Source: JABSSA01 sp039975755
GTDB lineage: Bacteria; Pseudomonadota; Alphaproteobacteria; Rhodobacterales; Rhodobacteraceae
Direction: 5' to 3'
DNA length: 64,000 nt
NCBI GenBank assembly: GCA_039975755.1
Contig: JBDWGM010000083.1
Coordinates: 124,001 to 188,000 of the forward strand
Shown: positions 42,619 to 52,323 of the stretch, piece by piece
How positions within the stretch are numbered: position 1 is the stretch's first letter
Layout of the letters: every line of letters starts with the position of its first letter
The notes under the pieces: model-generated
What the model saw: the letters and a program-made list of their open reading frames with translations, nothing else
What the model was told of the DNA's origin: nothing
The model's database searches: none
Position numbers and translations under genes: made by a program

Positions 42619-44253
42619 TTAGTTCGCTTGGCGTCTCAAGAAGGCCGGAATCTCGATCCGATCCTGATCAACGTCCGCGACTTCGCTGGCTTGCGGCGTC
42701 GCTGGCGTTTGAGCCGCATGTCCGTGAACCGGAGGTTGCGCACGTGGAGGCACCGCCTGACGCGCGGGTGTTTCAGAATGACCGGTCATACGATTGATCA
42801 ATGAATTGATCCCAAACCGCGGACGCTCAGCGTCATGCCCCTGACCCATTTCCTGCTCTGGCGCTGGCGCCGCTGCTTCGCGATGCATTTGCGTTGCAGC
42901 CCGCAACCGTTCCATTGTTTCTGGGCTCGGTGTTCCAGGCGCTGCCGCCTGCGGAGCCACATAAGTTTCCGGCTCGGCTTCGATTGAATCTTCGCGTGGT
43001 GCAAATGCTGGAACTTGAGGTTGATATGCCGGGGGCGGTAGATCATCGACCTGCGCCGCAGCAACGTTTTCTTGCTGATGATACACTTGCTCTGGCGCTT
43101 GTTGCGCAACCTCCGGCTGCTGTTCGATGTTTTCAAACAGAGACGGCTCTTCTGCTGTCGGTGCCGTAGTTTCAGTTTCCGTTTCCGCTTCCGGCAACGC
43201 TTCAGCCGCAGCAATCGGTGCGGCGACACCCGCAGGCAATGGTTCTTTCAGACTGCGGCGCGGTACCGGCACATCCGTCACGATTTCGGACGCATCTATG
43301 CCAGTTGCAACAACGCTTACGCGCATCAAGCCTTCCATTGCTGTATCCAGCGTGCTTCCAACGATGATATTGGCGTCTGGATCGACTTCTTCGCGAATGC
43401 GGTTTGCCGCCTCGTCCAATTCGAACAATGTCAGATCTTCTGCACCGGTGATGTTGATCAAGACACCTTTTGCGCCGCGCAGGGAAATTTCATCCAACAA
43501 TGGGTTCGCGATGGCCGCTTCGGCAGCCTGAATGGCGCGATCTTCGCCTTCCGCTTCGCCCGTCCCCATCATCGCCTTGCCCATTTCGTCCATGACAGCG
43601 CGAACATCAGCAAAATCAAGGTTGATAAGACCAGGACAAACCATCAGGTCAGTCACGCCCTTCACGCCTTGATACAAAACGTCATCCGCCATCGAGAACG
43701 CCTCGGTAAAGGTCGTCTTTTCATTGGCCAACCGGAATAGGTTCTGGTTTGGAATAATGATCAGCGTGTCGACAACCCGCTGCAGTGCGTCAACACCGTC
43801 TTCAGCCTGACGCATGCGCTTAACGCCTTCAAACTGGAAAGGCTTTGTCACAACGCCAACAGTCAAAACACCCAATTCACGGGCGGCTTGAGCAATAATT
43901 GGGGCGGCACCAGTACCAGTACCGCCGCCCATGCCCGCCGTAATAAAGCACATGTGCGCCCCGGCCAGATGGTCAACAATTTGCTCGATGCTTTCTTCAG
44001 CTGCGGCGGCCCCAACACTTGGGCGTGCGCCTGCGCCCAAACCTTCTGTCGCTTTAATGCCAAGCTGAACACGACTGGTAGACGTCGATTGCGCCAACGC
44101 CTGAGCGTCTGTGTTCGCAACCACAAAGTCCACGCCTTGTAGTTGTTTTTCAATCATGTTGTTGACCGCGTTGCCGCCTGCGCCACCAACACCAAAAACC
44201 GTAATACGAGGTTTCAATTCCTCGGTGCCGGGCATTGAAAGGTTCAATGTCAT
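42619..44253 (-). CDS. ftsZ: cell division protein FtsZ
   Basis: This 544-residue tubulin-like GTPase has the tubulin signature in GMGGGTGTGAAP (residues 108-119) and the T7-type loop (NLDFADVRAVMDEMG). After the core ends near residue 320, there is a long Ala/Pro/Glu/Gln-rich linker of about 200 residues, and the C-terminal peptide IEIPAFLRRQAN that docks FtsA and other partners. AGGCGG precedes the ATG at 44253 by 9 nt, and the frame extends only seven codons more. It forms the Z ring. Confidence 0.97.
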   Translation of the reverse strand: MTLNLSMPGTEELKPRITVFGVGGAGGNAVNNMIEKQLQGVDFVVANTDAQALAQSTSTSRVQLGIKATEGLGAGARPSVGAAAAEESIEQIVDHLAGAHMCFITAGMGGGTGTGAAPIIAQAARELGVLTVGVVTKPFQFEGVKRMRQAEDGVDALQRVVDTLIIIPNQNLFRLANEKTTFTEAFSMADDVLYQGVKGVTDLMVCPGLINLDFADVRAVMDEMGKAMMGTGEAEGEDRAIQAAEAAIANPLLDEISLRGAKGVLINITGAEDLTLFELDEAANRIREEVDPDANIIVGSTLDTAMEGLMRVSVVATGIDASEIVTDVPVPRRSLKEPLPAGVAAPIAAAEALPEAETETETTAPTAEEPSLFENIEQQPEVAQQAPEQVYHQQENVAAAQVDDLPPPAYQPQVPAFAPREDSIEAEPETYVAPQAAAPGTPSPETMERLRAATQMHREAAAPAPEQEMGQGHDAERPRFGINSLINRMTGHSETPARQAVPPRAQPPVHGHAAQTPATPQASEVADVDQDRIEIPAFLRRQAN

Positions 44254-44597
44254 TGTCTGAGTCCGCCTGTGCATTGTGGCTCTTGAGTGAGCCCTATTTA
44301 CATCTAATTAACCGACAACTTACCCAAGATGCAGCGATGCGTCACCCAAAAAACACAGTTCAGCCACAAAATATTGGCCGTTTTTTGCCCATTTTCCCTC
44401 GAAATTGTAGGATATCCCTGAATATAGCGGTTTTGACCCACCAAGCCACAAGCAGAGTCTGTGTAAGCACAGAATCACTCGTGGTGTCTGCGTGCCTGAC
44501 TGCGGGTACGGGATGGCGAATTGACTCGCTCTGGTCCACTTGGACTTTCCCGTATTATTCGACTCACCTACATCAACGACACACCCTTGGGTTGTGT
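44254..44597 (-). promoter_or_regulatory. 344-nt gap upstream of ftsZ
   Basis: The gap between ftsA and ftsZ has no supported gene. It is AT-richer than the coding regions and should hold the ftsZ promoter or mRNA processing sites. No promoter or CtrA box was assigned with confidence. Confidence 0.4.
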
Positions 44598-45932
44598 CTA
44601 CCAGTTCTCCTTGAACCACTTAACGGCACGCCGAAGAGAGCGCGCTGGATAGCGGTCAGCAGGAATATCAAAGTCCCACCATTCGTCTTGGGGATTTGCT
44701 GCAAACAGGCTAAGACCAACCGCGCTGGCAAAGCTTGGGCCGGTCGCGGCTTGGGGCAAACCATGTACGCGCAATGGACGACCAAGGCGGACTTGCTGGC
44801 CCAAAATCCGGCTGGCCAACCCATCAAGTCCGGGGATTTGGCTGCCCCCGCCTGTCAAAACGATTTGTTGGCTGGGCAATTGATCAAATCCGGCCGCATC
44901 CAAACGAGCGCGGACCTCTTCGAGGATTTCTTCAACCCGAGGGCGCATGATTCCAATCAGCTCAGCCCGGCTGACGGTTCGGCGGTCATGTTCATAATCA
45001 CCTGTTTCACCGCCAGTTTCGATCACCTCGCGATCATCCACACCGGTGGCATGAACGCCGCCATAAAACGTCTTGATCCGTTCGGCGTTGGTGGTCGGCA
45101 CTTGCAACCCCATCGAAATGTCGCTGGTCACATGATCGCCACCCAAACGCACCGCGTCCGAATAGATCATGTGCTTTTTGATAAAGATGGACACCCCAGT
45201 CGAGCCGCCGCCCATATCAATACACGCCGCACCAAGTTCTTGTTCGTCTTCGACCAGTGCCGCAATGCCAGATGCATAGGTCGAATTGGCTATACCGGCC
45301 AATTCCAGATCACAGCGCTTGACGCATTGGGCGAGGTTCTGAACCACAGTCGCGTCCACAGTCAGCATATGCATATCGACCGCCAAAGCGTTGCCCAATT
45401 GGCCGCGCGGATCGATTAGTCCAGACCGATGATCCAGGGCAAAATTAACGGGTTGCGCGTGCAACACTTCGCGTTGCGGGCCATAGTCGGGAATATCACA
45501 ACGCGCCAAAACCTTGGCAACATCGCCCTCTTCGACCAGCTGGCCTTCCAATTCAATTTGCGCATCCAACCCATAGCTGCGCGGATCACCACCGGAAAAA
45601 CACGCGATGACATGATCCACTCGGATGCCGGCCATCTTTTGCGCCGCTTGCAAGGCTGTTCGCATGGCGCGTTCGGCTTCGGCCATGGCTGTGATTTCGC
45701 CAAACCCAACACCGCGCGACCGGGTTGTTGCCGCGCCAATGATGCGAAAGCCAGCTTGCCCCGCCAACGACCCGATCTCTCCGCCCTCATCAATCCGCGA
45801 CGCGCCATCAAAGCGCAGCACGAGGCATGCAATTTTGGATGTGCCTATATCCAATATGGCCACAACACCTCGCTGAATGGCGAGTTTGCGCATGTGGCGC
45901 ATGGTACGTTGGCTTTGATAGAGATCATACAT
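44598..45932 (-). CDS. ftsA: cell division protein FtsA
   Basis: This 444-residue actin-like ATPase begins MYDLYQSQRTMRHMRKLAIQ and contains AILDIGTSK (phosphate 1), ACIDMGGGSTGVSIF (phosphate 2) and VLTGGGSQIPGL (adenosine site). It ends in the amphipathic helix RRAVKWFKENW that binds the membrane. FtsA links FtsZ filaments to the inner membrane. The ATG at 45932 overlaps the stop of neither neighbour; ftsQ ends 8 nt before it. Confidence 0.96.
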   Translation of the reverse strand: MYDLYQSQRTMRHMRKLAIQRGVVAILDIGTSKIACLVLRFDGASRIDEGGEIGSLAGQAGFRIIGAATTRSRGVGFGEITAMAEAERAMRTALQAAQKMAGIRVDHVIACFSGGDPRSYGLDAQIELEGQLVEEGDVAKVLARCDIPDYGPQREVLHAQPVNFALDHRSGLIDPRGQLGNALAVDMHMLTVDATVVQNLAQCVKRCDLELAGIANSTYASGIAALVEDEQELGAACIDMGGGSTGVSIFIKKHMIYSDAVRLGGDHVTSDISMGLQVPTTNAERIKTFYGGVHATGVDDREVIETGGETGDYEHDRRTVSRAELIGIMRPRVEEILEEVRARLDAAGFDQLPSQQIVLTGGGSQIPGLDGLASRILGQQVRLGRPLRVHGLPQAATGPSFASAVGLSLFAANPQDEWWDFDIPADRYPARSLRRAVKWFKENW

Positions 45933-45939
45933 CGTCAAA

Positions 45940-46803
45940 CTACTCGGATTGCAAATTTAGCTTATGGATACGCAAGCGTTCTTCAGTAGCGCGCGCTTGC
46001 ATGCGAATTGTCGGGCGGGCGGTCAGGCGAAGGTCCACGCGCGAGATATCGCGGGCCAACACATCGCTTGCGGAATCCAACGCGATCATACGTTCGAGCG
46101 CCGCGACCGGGTTTTCGGCGGGCAGTAATATGCGTTGATTTCGGTCCAACACCAGATCCCAGCGACGTTCACCAACCCTTTGAAGTCCGCGCAAACGGTC
46201 CCCCAAAGGAGCAGCTGCATCGACAAGGGTCATGGCTTCCCTGACATGCAGGTCAGCGCCCTGTCCGGCGATCAACGGCAAATCAGAACGCTCCGCCCGT
46301 TGTGCAACTGGCGACACTGGATGGCCCTGGCTGTCCAATAAATGCAGGCCGCCATTTGTGCGCCAAATAACAACAGGAACACGCGGCGTGACATCGATCT
46401 GAAGAATACCGCCAGATCTGATCCGGACAGACACAGATTTAACCGGATCCATCCCAGAGATTTTTGCGCGCATGTCTTCCAGATTCAGATCAAACGATGA
46501 CACAGGGAAATCAATCGGCAGCTCGGCGCGAATGGCCTGATCTACGTCGCCCGCAACACCATCAATGGCCATAAGGTTGACCATGAATTCCGGACGCTCT
46601 TCGATGCTGGCACGGGTTTCGGCAACGGCATCCGCAATGCGTGTTTGTACCTCTGGCTGACTAAGGTACCACGCCCCCAATCCCACCATCACAATAAAGG
46701 GAATACCGGCGCGCAACGTCAGCCGCACACCCGGTGTCAGCATCAAGCGTTCGATGCGCCAAGCCCAACGAGACGGGGCCGGATCGCGCTTTAGCGATTG
46801 CAT
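45940..46803 (-). CDS. ftsQ: cell division protein FtsQ
   Basis: This 287-residue bitopic protein has a short cytoplasmic part, one membrane helix (about 28-47), a POTRA domain (from about residue 72 through the VIWRTNGGL region) and a C-terminal FtsQ domain. It links the divisome's FtsB/L and FtsW/I groups in the periplasm. The start at 46803 has GGAGG 7 nt upstream and overlaps the ddl stop by 13 nt. Confidence 0.95.
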   Translation of the reverse strand: MQSLKRDPAPSRWAWRIERLMLTPGVRLTLRAGIPFIVMVGLGAWYLSQPEVQTRIADAVAETRASIEERPEFMVNLMAIDGVAGDVDQAIRAELPIDFPVSSFDLNLEDMRAKISGMDPVKSVSVRIRSGGILQIDVTPRVPVVIWRTNGGLHLLDSQGHPVSPVAQRAERSDLPLIAGQGADLHVREAMTLVDAAAPLGDRLRGLQRVGERRWDLVLDRNQRILLPAENPVAALERMIALDSASDVLARDISRVDLRLTARPTIRMQARATEERLRIHKLNLQSE

Positions 46804-47714
46804 GAGGCATCCTCCACCATCCATGTACACAATTGGCCAAAGGTCATTCCTTCGGCGGCGGCTTGTTCAGGCGTCAAAGAGGTTGGCGTCATGCCCGGCT
46901 GGGTATTTGTCTCAAGCAACACAAGACCGTCCGCGCCTTTGCTTTCGTCCCAGCGAAAATCTGTCCGGCTAACGCCTCGGCACCCCAATGCAACATGCGC
47001 CCGCAACGCGTAGTCGCGGCACAAGGCCGTTATCTCATCCGGGATATCTGCAGGGATGACATGGCGCGACCCACCGGTCTCGTACTTGGCTTGGTAATCG
47101 TACCACCCATCCGTAATAATATCTGTCACGCCCAAGGCGCGATCTCCGACGACTGTTGTTGTCAGCTCTCGTCCGGGGGCAAAGGTTTCGACCATGACCT
47201 GCTCTGGCATGCCATCATCCAAAGAGGGTGGTCCATTGGCCGCCTCGTGCACAATATACACACCGACAGACGACCCTTCGTTGTTTGGTTTCACCACATA
47301 AGGGGGCTTCATCACGTGCCCGGCATTTACGTCAGCTTTTGAGGCGATGATGCTTTCGACGACGGGCAATCCGGCGGCACGATAGGTGGCTTTTGTCCGC
47401 TGCTTGTCCATCGCAAGCGACGACGCCAACACACCAGAATGCGAATAAGGAATGCCCAACCATTCCAGAAGCCCCTGAACACAACCGTCTTCACCCCATC
47501 GACCATGGAGACAATTCAACACCGCATCAGGAGAAATGTCTTTCAGACGCGCATCAAGATCGCGGTCGGCATCGACCTCGATTACGTCATATCCTTCATC
47601 CCGAAGTGCGGTCGCGCACGCATGCCCGGTGGACAAAGACACTTCGCGTTCAGCCGAAGGTCCGCCCATCAATACCGCAACTTTGGGGAACGTCCTGCTC
47701 GACTGCCCGCCCAT
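46791..47714 (-). CDS. ddl: D-alanine--D-alanine ligase
   Basis: This 307-residue ATP-grasp ligase makes D-Ala-D-Ala for peptidoglycan. It shows VAVLMGGPSAEREVSLSTG at the N-terminus, KPNNEGSSVGVYIV in the ATP site and ETNTQPGMTPTSLTPEQAA at the end. It belongs to the DdlB group linked to dcw clusters. It lies 102 nt downstream of murB and overlaps ftsQ. Confidence 0.96.
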   Translation of the reverse strand: MGGQSSRTFPKVAVLMGGPSAEREVSLSTGHACATALRDEGYDVIEVDADRDLDARLKDISPDAVLNCLHGRWGEDGCVQGLLEWLGIPYSHSGVLASSLAMDKQRTKATYRAAGLPVVESIIASKADVNAGHVMKPPYVVKPNNEGSSVGVYIVHEAANGPPSLDDGMPEQVMVETFAPGRELTTTVVGDRALGVTDIITDGWYDYQAKYETGGSRHVIPADIPDEITALCRDYALRAHVALGCRGVSRTDFRWDESKGADGLVLLETNTQPGMTPTSLTPEQAAAEGMTFGQLCTWMVEDASCNR

Positions 47715-47816
47715 GTGCCTCTGTGTTCCAAACCCTTTGGTGGGTTTGTGTTGTATCAGAGCGTTTATCGCCCTGTTTGTTTTCCGCCTCAGCGCGTTTT
47801 GATTTGGGCCCCGTTG

Positions 47817-48740
47817 TTATTCTTTGGGTTCCCCAACACGCATTATCTCCCACTCTAGCGTAATGCCTGAATCGGCGTAAACCTTTTTTCGCACTTCTTC
47901 GCCCAAACCTTCGAGATCTTTTGCTGTTGCTTGCCCGGTATTGATCAAAAAGTTCGAATGTTTCTCGCTCATTTGCGCTCCGCCCATAGTTGCGCCGCGC
48001 ATTCCAGCATCATCAATCACTTTCCAAGCCTTCAGGTCGTGAACATCATCGGCCTGCCCTGTACTGCTAAAACCAGCCGGGTTTCTAAAGGTTGATCCAG
48101 CGCTTCGATCCTTGGTGGGCTGTGTCGCGTCGCGCTTTGCCAATTGATCGTCCATTCGCGCAATCAATGCTTTAGGGTCGTTCAGTTGGCCCTCTAAAAC
48201 CGCCTCAACCAGCACAGCCCCGGCTGGCAATGCCGTCTGGCGATACTGGAAATTCAGTTCTTCTGGGCCAAGTTCCACAATATCGCCATTTCGAAGAACA
48301 GCCTTGGCGGACACAAGAACATCCGCCATGTAGCTTCCGTAACAGCCCGCATTCATACGAACCGCACCCCCAATTGACCCCGGAATGGTGCGCAAAAACG
48401 TCAAATCAACGCCAGCATCAGCCGCACGACGCGCCACATGTGCATCCAAAGCCGCAGCGCCCGCGTGAACACGAGGCCCGTTGATCTGAATACCGTTAAA
48501 ACCACGCCCCAACCGGATGACCACAGCCCGCAACCCGCCATCGCGCACAATAAGGTTGGACCCAACCCCCATCGGAAACACGTCAAAATCTTGGGGCAAT
48601 GCGCGCAGAAAATCGCTTAAGTCGTCCAAATCGGCAGGTTGAAAAAGCCAATCTGCTGGGCCGCCTACGCGAAGCCAAGTCAAATCAGACAGATTGCGAT
48701 TAGGTGTAAGGGAACCGCGCGGAGTTGGTAATTCAGACAT
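47817..48740 (-). CDS. murB: UDP-N-acetylenolpyruvoylglucosamine reductase
   Basis: This 307-residue flavoprotein reduces UDP-GlcNAc-enolpyruvate to UDP-MurNAc. Key segments are LTWLRVGGPADWLFQP, VGSNLIVRDGG, TFLRTIPGSIGGAVRMNAG and AGSTFRNP, with Glu in TLEWEIMRVG at the end. The start MSELPTPRG at 48740 is supported by family length; the open frame further up overlaps the preceding small gene. Confidence 0.96.
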   Translation of the reverse strand: MSELPTPRGSLTPNRNLSDLTWLRVGGPADWLFQPADLDDLSDFLRALPQDFDVFPMGVGSNLIVRDGGLRAVVIRLGRGFNGIQINGPRVHAGAAALDAHVARRAADAGVDLTFLRTIPGSIGGAVRMNAGCYGSYMADVLVSAKAVLRNGDIVELGPEELNFQYRQTALPAGAVLVEAVLEGQLNDPKALIARMDDQLAKRDATQPTKDRSAGSTFRNPAGFSSTGQADDVHDLKAWKVIDDAGMRGATMGGAQMSEKHSNFLINTGQATAKDLEGLGEEVRKKVYADSGITLEWEIMRVGEPKE

Positions 48741-48771
48741 AAGCGGGCCATGCCGCGTTCTGATCAAAAGG

Positions 48772-49041
48772 TCAATCGCGTCCGCGTTGCTTGGATCCAA
48801 CAACTGCACCAATTGTACCACCAATCATAAGCGGCAATGATTGAGCCGGCACCATGATCAACACCATCCAACTGCCCGGTGTCAGCACAAGTGTCCACAG
48901 CATTGCGGAAATCAATGACACAACCATGGCCATCATCCAGATGAAAAAGAGACTGAACCCATCAAGGTCACGCCCGAATGACCGCATGACGAAAAATGCG
49001 CCAACGGCACAAAATAGCGTGTAAACTCCCAGAAAGCCCAT
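48772..49041 (-). CDS. small membrane protein in the dcw cluster (first of four)
   Basis: This 89-residue protein has about three membrane segments (GFLGVYTLFCAVGAFFVM, FSLFFIWMMAMVVSLISAML, WMVLIMVPAQSLPLMIGG). No family was recognised. The ATG at 49041 has AGGAGG 9 nt upstream; a GTG lies one codon earlier, next to the previous stop. It is coupled to its upstream neighbour and probably read in the murC-murB transcript. Confidence 0.65.
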   Translation of the reverse strand: MGFLGVYTLFCAVGAFFVMRSFGRDLDGFSLFFIWMMAMVVSLISAMLWTLVLTPGSWMVLIMVPAQSLPLMIGGTIGAVVGSKQRGRD

Positions 49042-49044
49042 CAC

Positions 49045-49311
49045 TCACCCACTCCTCCTGCGCTGGACTAGCCAGCCTAGCAACGCGCCTCCCAACAAAC
49101 CTGCCCCCCCCGGCAAGCAAATCAAGAAAGCAACGATCGCGTAACCTAATCCGTCAACCCCATCTCCAGCTTTTTGGGCCAGAGCACAGAAAAGAAACAC
49201 GGCAGCAAGTGCCAGCAGAATACCCAAAACAAGGATAATCCGCCTCTTCCGACCGAAAAAGTACCCAAAACAAGCCATTAGGGCAAGCGCGATCACCGGA
49301 AGGAGTATCAT
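49045..49311 (-). CDS. small membrane protein in the dcw cluster (second of four)
   Basis: This encodes 88 residues with three hydrophobic segments, a basic loop (GRKRR) and a C-terminal RRRSG. It overlaps the DUF2484 gene upstream by 4 nt (ATGA) and ends just before the next gene, so translation is coupled. No family was recognised. Confidence 0.65.
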   Translation of the reverse strand: MILLPVIALALMACFGYFFGRKRRIILVLGILLALAAVFLFCALAQKAGDGVDGLGYAIVAFLICLPGGAGLLGGALLGWLVQRRRSG

Positions 49312-49556
49312 TTACTGGTGATGCGGCGCAGCCAGCGGCCCAAATAGATGACCGGCCAACGCAGCACGCTTGCTCCGGCGACCATCATCAGCAGGCCGAT
49401 CCACGGACCATGTTGCCACGTGGTGAGACCAATAATTGGAATGCCCACTGCGATCAAAACATAGGCGTTTTTCCAGTGATGATCTTTCGAAGGTGTCATT
49501 GCAAGAATGTTTGCAGTCACACCCCAAATACAGGCTAATATCAAGGAAAGGCTCAT
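49308..49556 (-). CDS. DUF2484 protein, downstream copy
   Basis: This is an 82-residue membrane protein with three hydrophobic segments (LSLILACIWGVTANILAM, AYVLIAVGIPIIGLT, WIGLLMMVAGASVLRWPVIY) and a basic end. The pattern is that of DUF2484, known mainly from Rhodobacterales dcw clusters and without a known function. It overlaps the other DUF2484 gene by 4 nt and the next gene by 4 nt. Confidence 0.8.
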   Translation of the reverse strand: MSLSLILACIWGVTANILAMTPSKDHHWKNAYVLIAVGIPIIGLTTWQHGPWIGLLMMVAGASVLRWPVIYLGRWLRRITSK

Positions 49557-49822
49557 ATTTCTTTGCTCCTGTGCTCAGGCAGCCCGACATTTTCCCCACG
49601 CGCTTTAGCCCAAAAAAAGCGGAGCGGGTTTCTAAACATGGACACGAAACCAACTGCCGCCAAAATACCCGCCCAATATCCAACTTCGATACCAATCCAA
49701 ACGATCAGCAAAGGTGCCGCAATCAGCAACGTAACACCCGGAATATACTGGTGGCGCATCGGCAACAGCGCAACAATTGTTGCGGCGATCACCCAAAAGC
49801 ACGAAGCGAGTAAAAGCGTCAT
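49553..49822 (-). CDS. DUF2484 protein, upstream copy
   Basis: This is an 89-residue membrane protein that parallels the downstream copy in length and layout (LLLASCFWVIAATIVALLPM, YIPGVTLLIAAPLLIVWIG, WAGILAAVGFVSMFRNPLRF). It overlaps murC by 4 nt. The two copies appear to be an old tandem duplication. Confidence 0.8.
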   Translation of the reverse strand: MTLLLASCFWVIAATIVALLPMRHQYIPGVTLLIAAPLLIVWIGIEVGYWAGILAAVGFVSMFRNPLRFFWAKARGENVGLPEHRSKEI

Positions 49823-51225
49823 GCCGCCCCTTTCGTCAGGTTTGCTGGCAAGTTATTGGCCCACGCACTGATCGTCCCCGCACCAAGGCACACCACAATG
49901 TCGCCCGGGCGTCCTTGCTCTTCGACAAGTCGCACCAAATCTAATTCGTCGATGACAGCGCGGGCATGGCGATGACCATGCCGAATTAATCCCGCGACCA
50001 AATCATCCCGGCTCGCGCCTTCAATCGGATCCTCACCAGCCGCAAACACGTCCGCAATGCCAACGACATCAGCTTCGTTGAAACACCCGCAAAAATCTTC
50101 AAAGTGGTGAGACAGACGGGAATAACGATGGGGTTGATGAACAGCGATTACACGACCTTCTGTGGCTTGACGTGCGGCCTTTAGAACGGCCGCGATTTCG
50201 GTTGGGTGATGTCCATAATCATCAATAATCGTCACGCCATTTACTTCGCCCACGCGTGTAAACCGTCGGTTAACGCCACCAAAACCAGCCAAAGCTGAGC
50301 GGATTTCTTCTGATTTCATACCCAAATGACGCGCAACTGCGACCGCACTGAGCGCGTTTGAAACGTTGTGATCCCCTGGCATGGGTAAGGTACAGCCCTC
50401 GATAACCTTGTCTTCGTTTTGAAGGGCGACGTCGAAATGCGCAGCGCCAGCTTTGTAGCTAAGGTTGATCGCACGCACATCCGCTTGCGCGTTAAAACCG
50501 TACGTCACAATGCGCCGATCCGTGATCTTGCCGATCAAAGTTTGAACGTCAGCATCGTCCGTGCAGCAAATGGCCAATCCATAAAATGGGATGTTCGAGA
50601 CAAAATCATAGAACCCCTGATGAAGCGCCTCTTCGGTCTTCCAATGTTCCATATGCTCAGGGTCGATATTTGTGACAATGGCGACAGTCGCAGGCAAGCG
50701 GTTGAATGTGCCGTCGCTTTCGTCGGCTTCGACCACCATCCATTCGCCTTCGCCTTTGCGCGCGTTGGATCCATAGGCGTGAATGATGCCGCCATTGATG
50801 ACGGTGGGGTCAAAATTCCCCGCGTCCAGTAACGTCGCGACCATTGTTGTTGTCGTGGTTTTTCCATGCGTGCCGGCCACCGCAACATTGGATTTCAACC
50901 GCATCAATTCTGCCAACATCTCGGCGCGGCGCACGATCGGCAAGCCACGTGCGCGTGCCGCATCAAGTTCAACATTTCCCGGCTTAATCGCTGAAGAAAT
51001 TACAATCACTTCGGCGTTTTCTATGTTTTTGGCGTTTTGCCCTTCAAAGACGTGCGCGCCCAGATCGGACAAACGATCCGTTATCTTGGACCGCTTCAGG
51101 TCTGATCCCTGAACCACATATCCGTGGTTCAGCAAAACTTCTGCGATCCCGGACATGCCGATGCCACCAATTCCGACAAAATGAATAGGGCCGACATCGC
51201 CAGGCAATTTGGTTGCCGCGTTCAT
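49819..51225 (-). CDS. murC: UDP-N-acetylmuramate--L-alanine ligase
   Basis: This 468-residue Mur ligase adds L-Ala to UDP-MurNAc. It shows a Rossmann-type IHFVGIGGIGMSGIAEVL (residues 14-31), P-loop GTHGKTTTT (118-126), and DDYGHHPTEIAAVLKA before HQPHRYSR. It starts with ATG overlapping the murG stop by 4 nt (51222-51225) and couples to the DUF2484 gene downstream. Confidence 0.97.
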   Translation of the reverse strand: MNAATKLPGDVGPIHFVGIGGIGMSGIAEVLLNHGYVVQGSDLKRSKITDRLSDLGAHVFEGQNAKNIENAEVIVISSAIKPGNVELDAARARGLPIVRRAEMLAELMRLKSNVAVAGTHGKTTTTTMVATLLDAGNFDPTVINGGIIHAYGSNARKGEGEWMVVEADESDGTFNRLPATVAIVTNIDPEHMEHWKTEEALHQGFYDFVSNIPFYGLAICCTDDADVQTLIGKITDRRIVTYGFNAQADVRAINLSYKAGAAHFDVALQNEDKVIEGCTLPMPGDHNVSNALSAVAVARHLGMKSEEIRSALAGFGGVNRRFTRVGEVNGVTIIDDYGHHPTEIAAVLKAARQATEGRVIAVHQPHRYSRLSHHFEDFCGCFNEADVVGIADVFAAGEDPIEGASRDDLVAGLIRHGHRHARAVIDELDLVRLVEEQGRPGDIVVCLGAGTISAWANNLPANLTKGAA

Positions 51226-52319
51226 GATGCGATTTCCTTAGCAAGTGTTTCGACAAGGGCCACCAACGTTTCGGTTGCGTCCGGCTTCCCCACGGACAGG
51301 GCCGAATTTGCCATCTGCAACGCTCCTCCGGGATTGTCCAACACCAGATGAATCTGGTCCCGCAACGTTTCCGAGGTTAGTTGGCTTTCCGGGATCATAA
51401 TCGCCGCACCCGCCTCAACCAGACCGCGCGCATTTGCGGTTTGATGATCTGCTGTCGCGGCAGCAAAGGGCACAAGGATGGACGGGCGACCGATAACGCT
51501 GATATCTGCAACGGATGATGCCCCAGAGCGGGAAATAACCAACTGCGCTTCGCTCATACGCTTGGGAATATCGTCGAAAAAGGGCTGCACATCGGCATTG
51601 ATGCCGTTGGAGTCATAATATTCACGCACACGCGTTTCGTCTTCTCCGCGGGCCTGATGACTGATCCGCACAAATTGACGTACGTCTTCACGCAACCCCG
51701 CGATGGCGGCGGGAACCACGTCGCTTAATATCCGCGCGCCTTGCGATCCTCCGATCACCAGGATTTCCATCGGATATTCGCCCGGCTGGATGTAGGATGC
51801 TCCGGCGCGATCCAAAACAGATCCACGCACCGGATTACCTGAATAGATGCCATCGACACCTTCTGGCAAATCAGTTGGCCATGTGCCGCACACAACATGA
51901 TCAACACGCGTCGCAAACAAACGATTCACTCGGCCGAGAACGCCGTTTTGTTCATGGATCATGCGGGGTTTCTTTAACAGCGTCGCGGCCGTCATGGCTG
52001 GTATACTGGGATAGCCCCCGAATCCCATCACAACCTGTGGCTTGTCTTTGCGCATGCGTAATACGGCACTGAACACGCCTGTTGAAATCTTGAAGGGCGT
52101 AAGGATTTTGCTAACCACACCACCACGCGCAAACGTGGCACTCGGAATTTCCTCGATTTCAGTGCTCTGAGGGAACCCGCCAACATAGCGGGCACCGCGC
52201 GCGTCGGTCGTTAACTTGACCCGCCAGCCCCGTGCCAACATCGCTTCTGTCAGCGCTTGGGCTGGGAACATGTGCCCCCCCGTGCCTCCTGCTGCAATCC
52301 AAAGCAATGGTTGGGTCAT
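51222..52319 (-). CDS. murG: UDP-GlcNAc transferase MurG
   Basis: This 365-residue GT-B glycosyltransferase converts lipid I to lipid II on the inner face of the membrane. N-terminal GGTGGHMFPAQALTEAM is the G-loop; later segments are VMGFGGYPSIPAM, VIGGSQGARILSD and ISRSGASSVADI. The start at 52319 has GAGGA 8 nt upstream. It overlaps murC by 4 nt. Confidence 0.96.
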   Translation of the reverse strand: MTQPLLWIAAGGTGGHMFPAQALTEAMLARGWRVKLTTDARGARYVGGFPQSTEIEEIPSATFARGGVVSKILTPFKISTGVFSAVLRMRKDKPQVVMGFGGYPSIPAMTAATLLKKPRMIHEQNGVLGRVNRLFATRVDHVVCGTWPTDLPEGVDGIYSGNPVRGSVLDRAGASYIQPGEYPMEILVIGGSQGARILSDVVPAAIAGLREDVRQFVRISHQARGEDETRVREYYDSNGINADVQPFFDDIPKRMSEAQLVISRSGASSVADISVIGRPSILVPFAAATADHQTANARGLVEAGAAIMIPESQLTSETLRDQIHLVLDNPGGALQMANSALSVGKPDATETLVALVETLAKEIAS

Positions 52320-52323
52320 TTCG

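Noticed and set aside
44273..44330. CtrA-type site (TTAA-N7-TTAA) upstream of ftsZ
   Set aside because: TTAACCGACAACTTAC was considered, but spacing and second half do not match the consensus.
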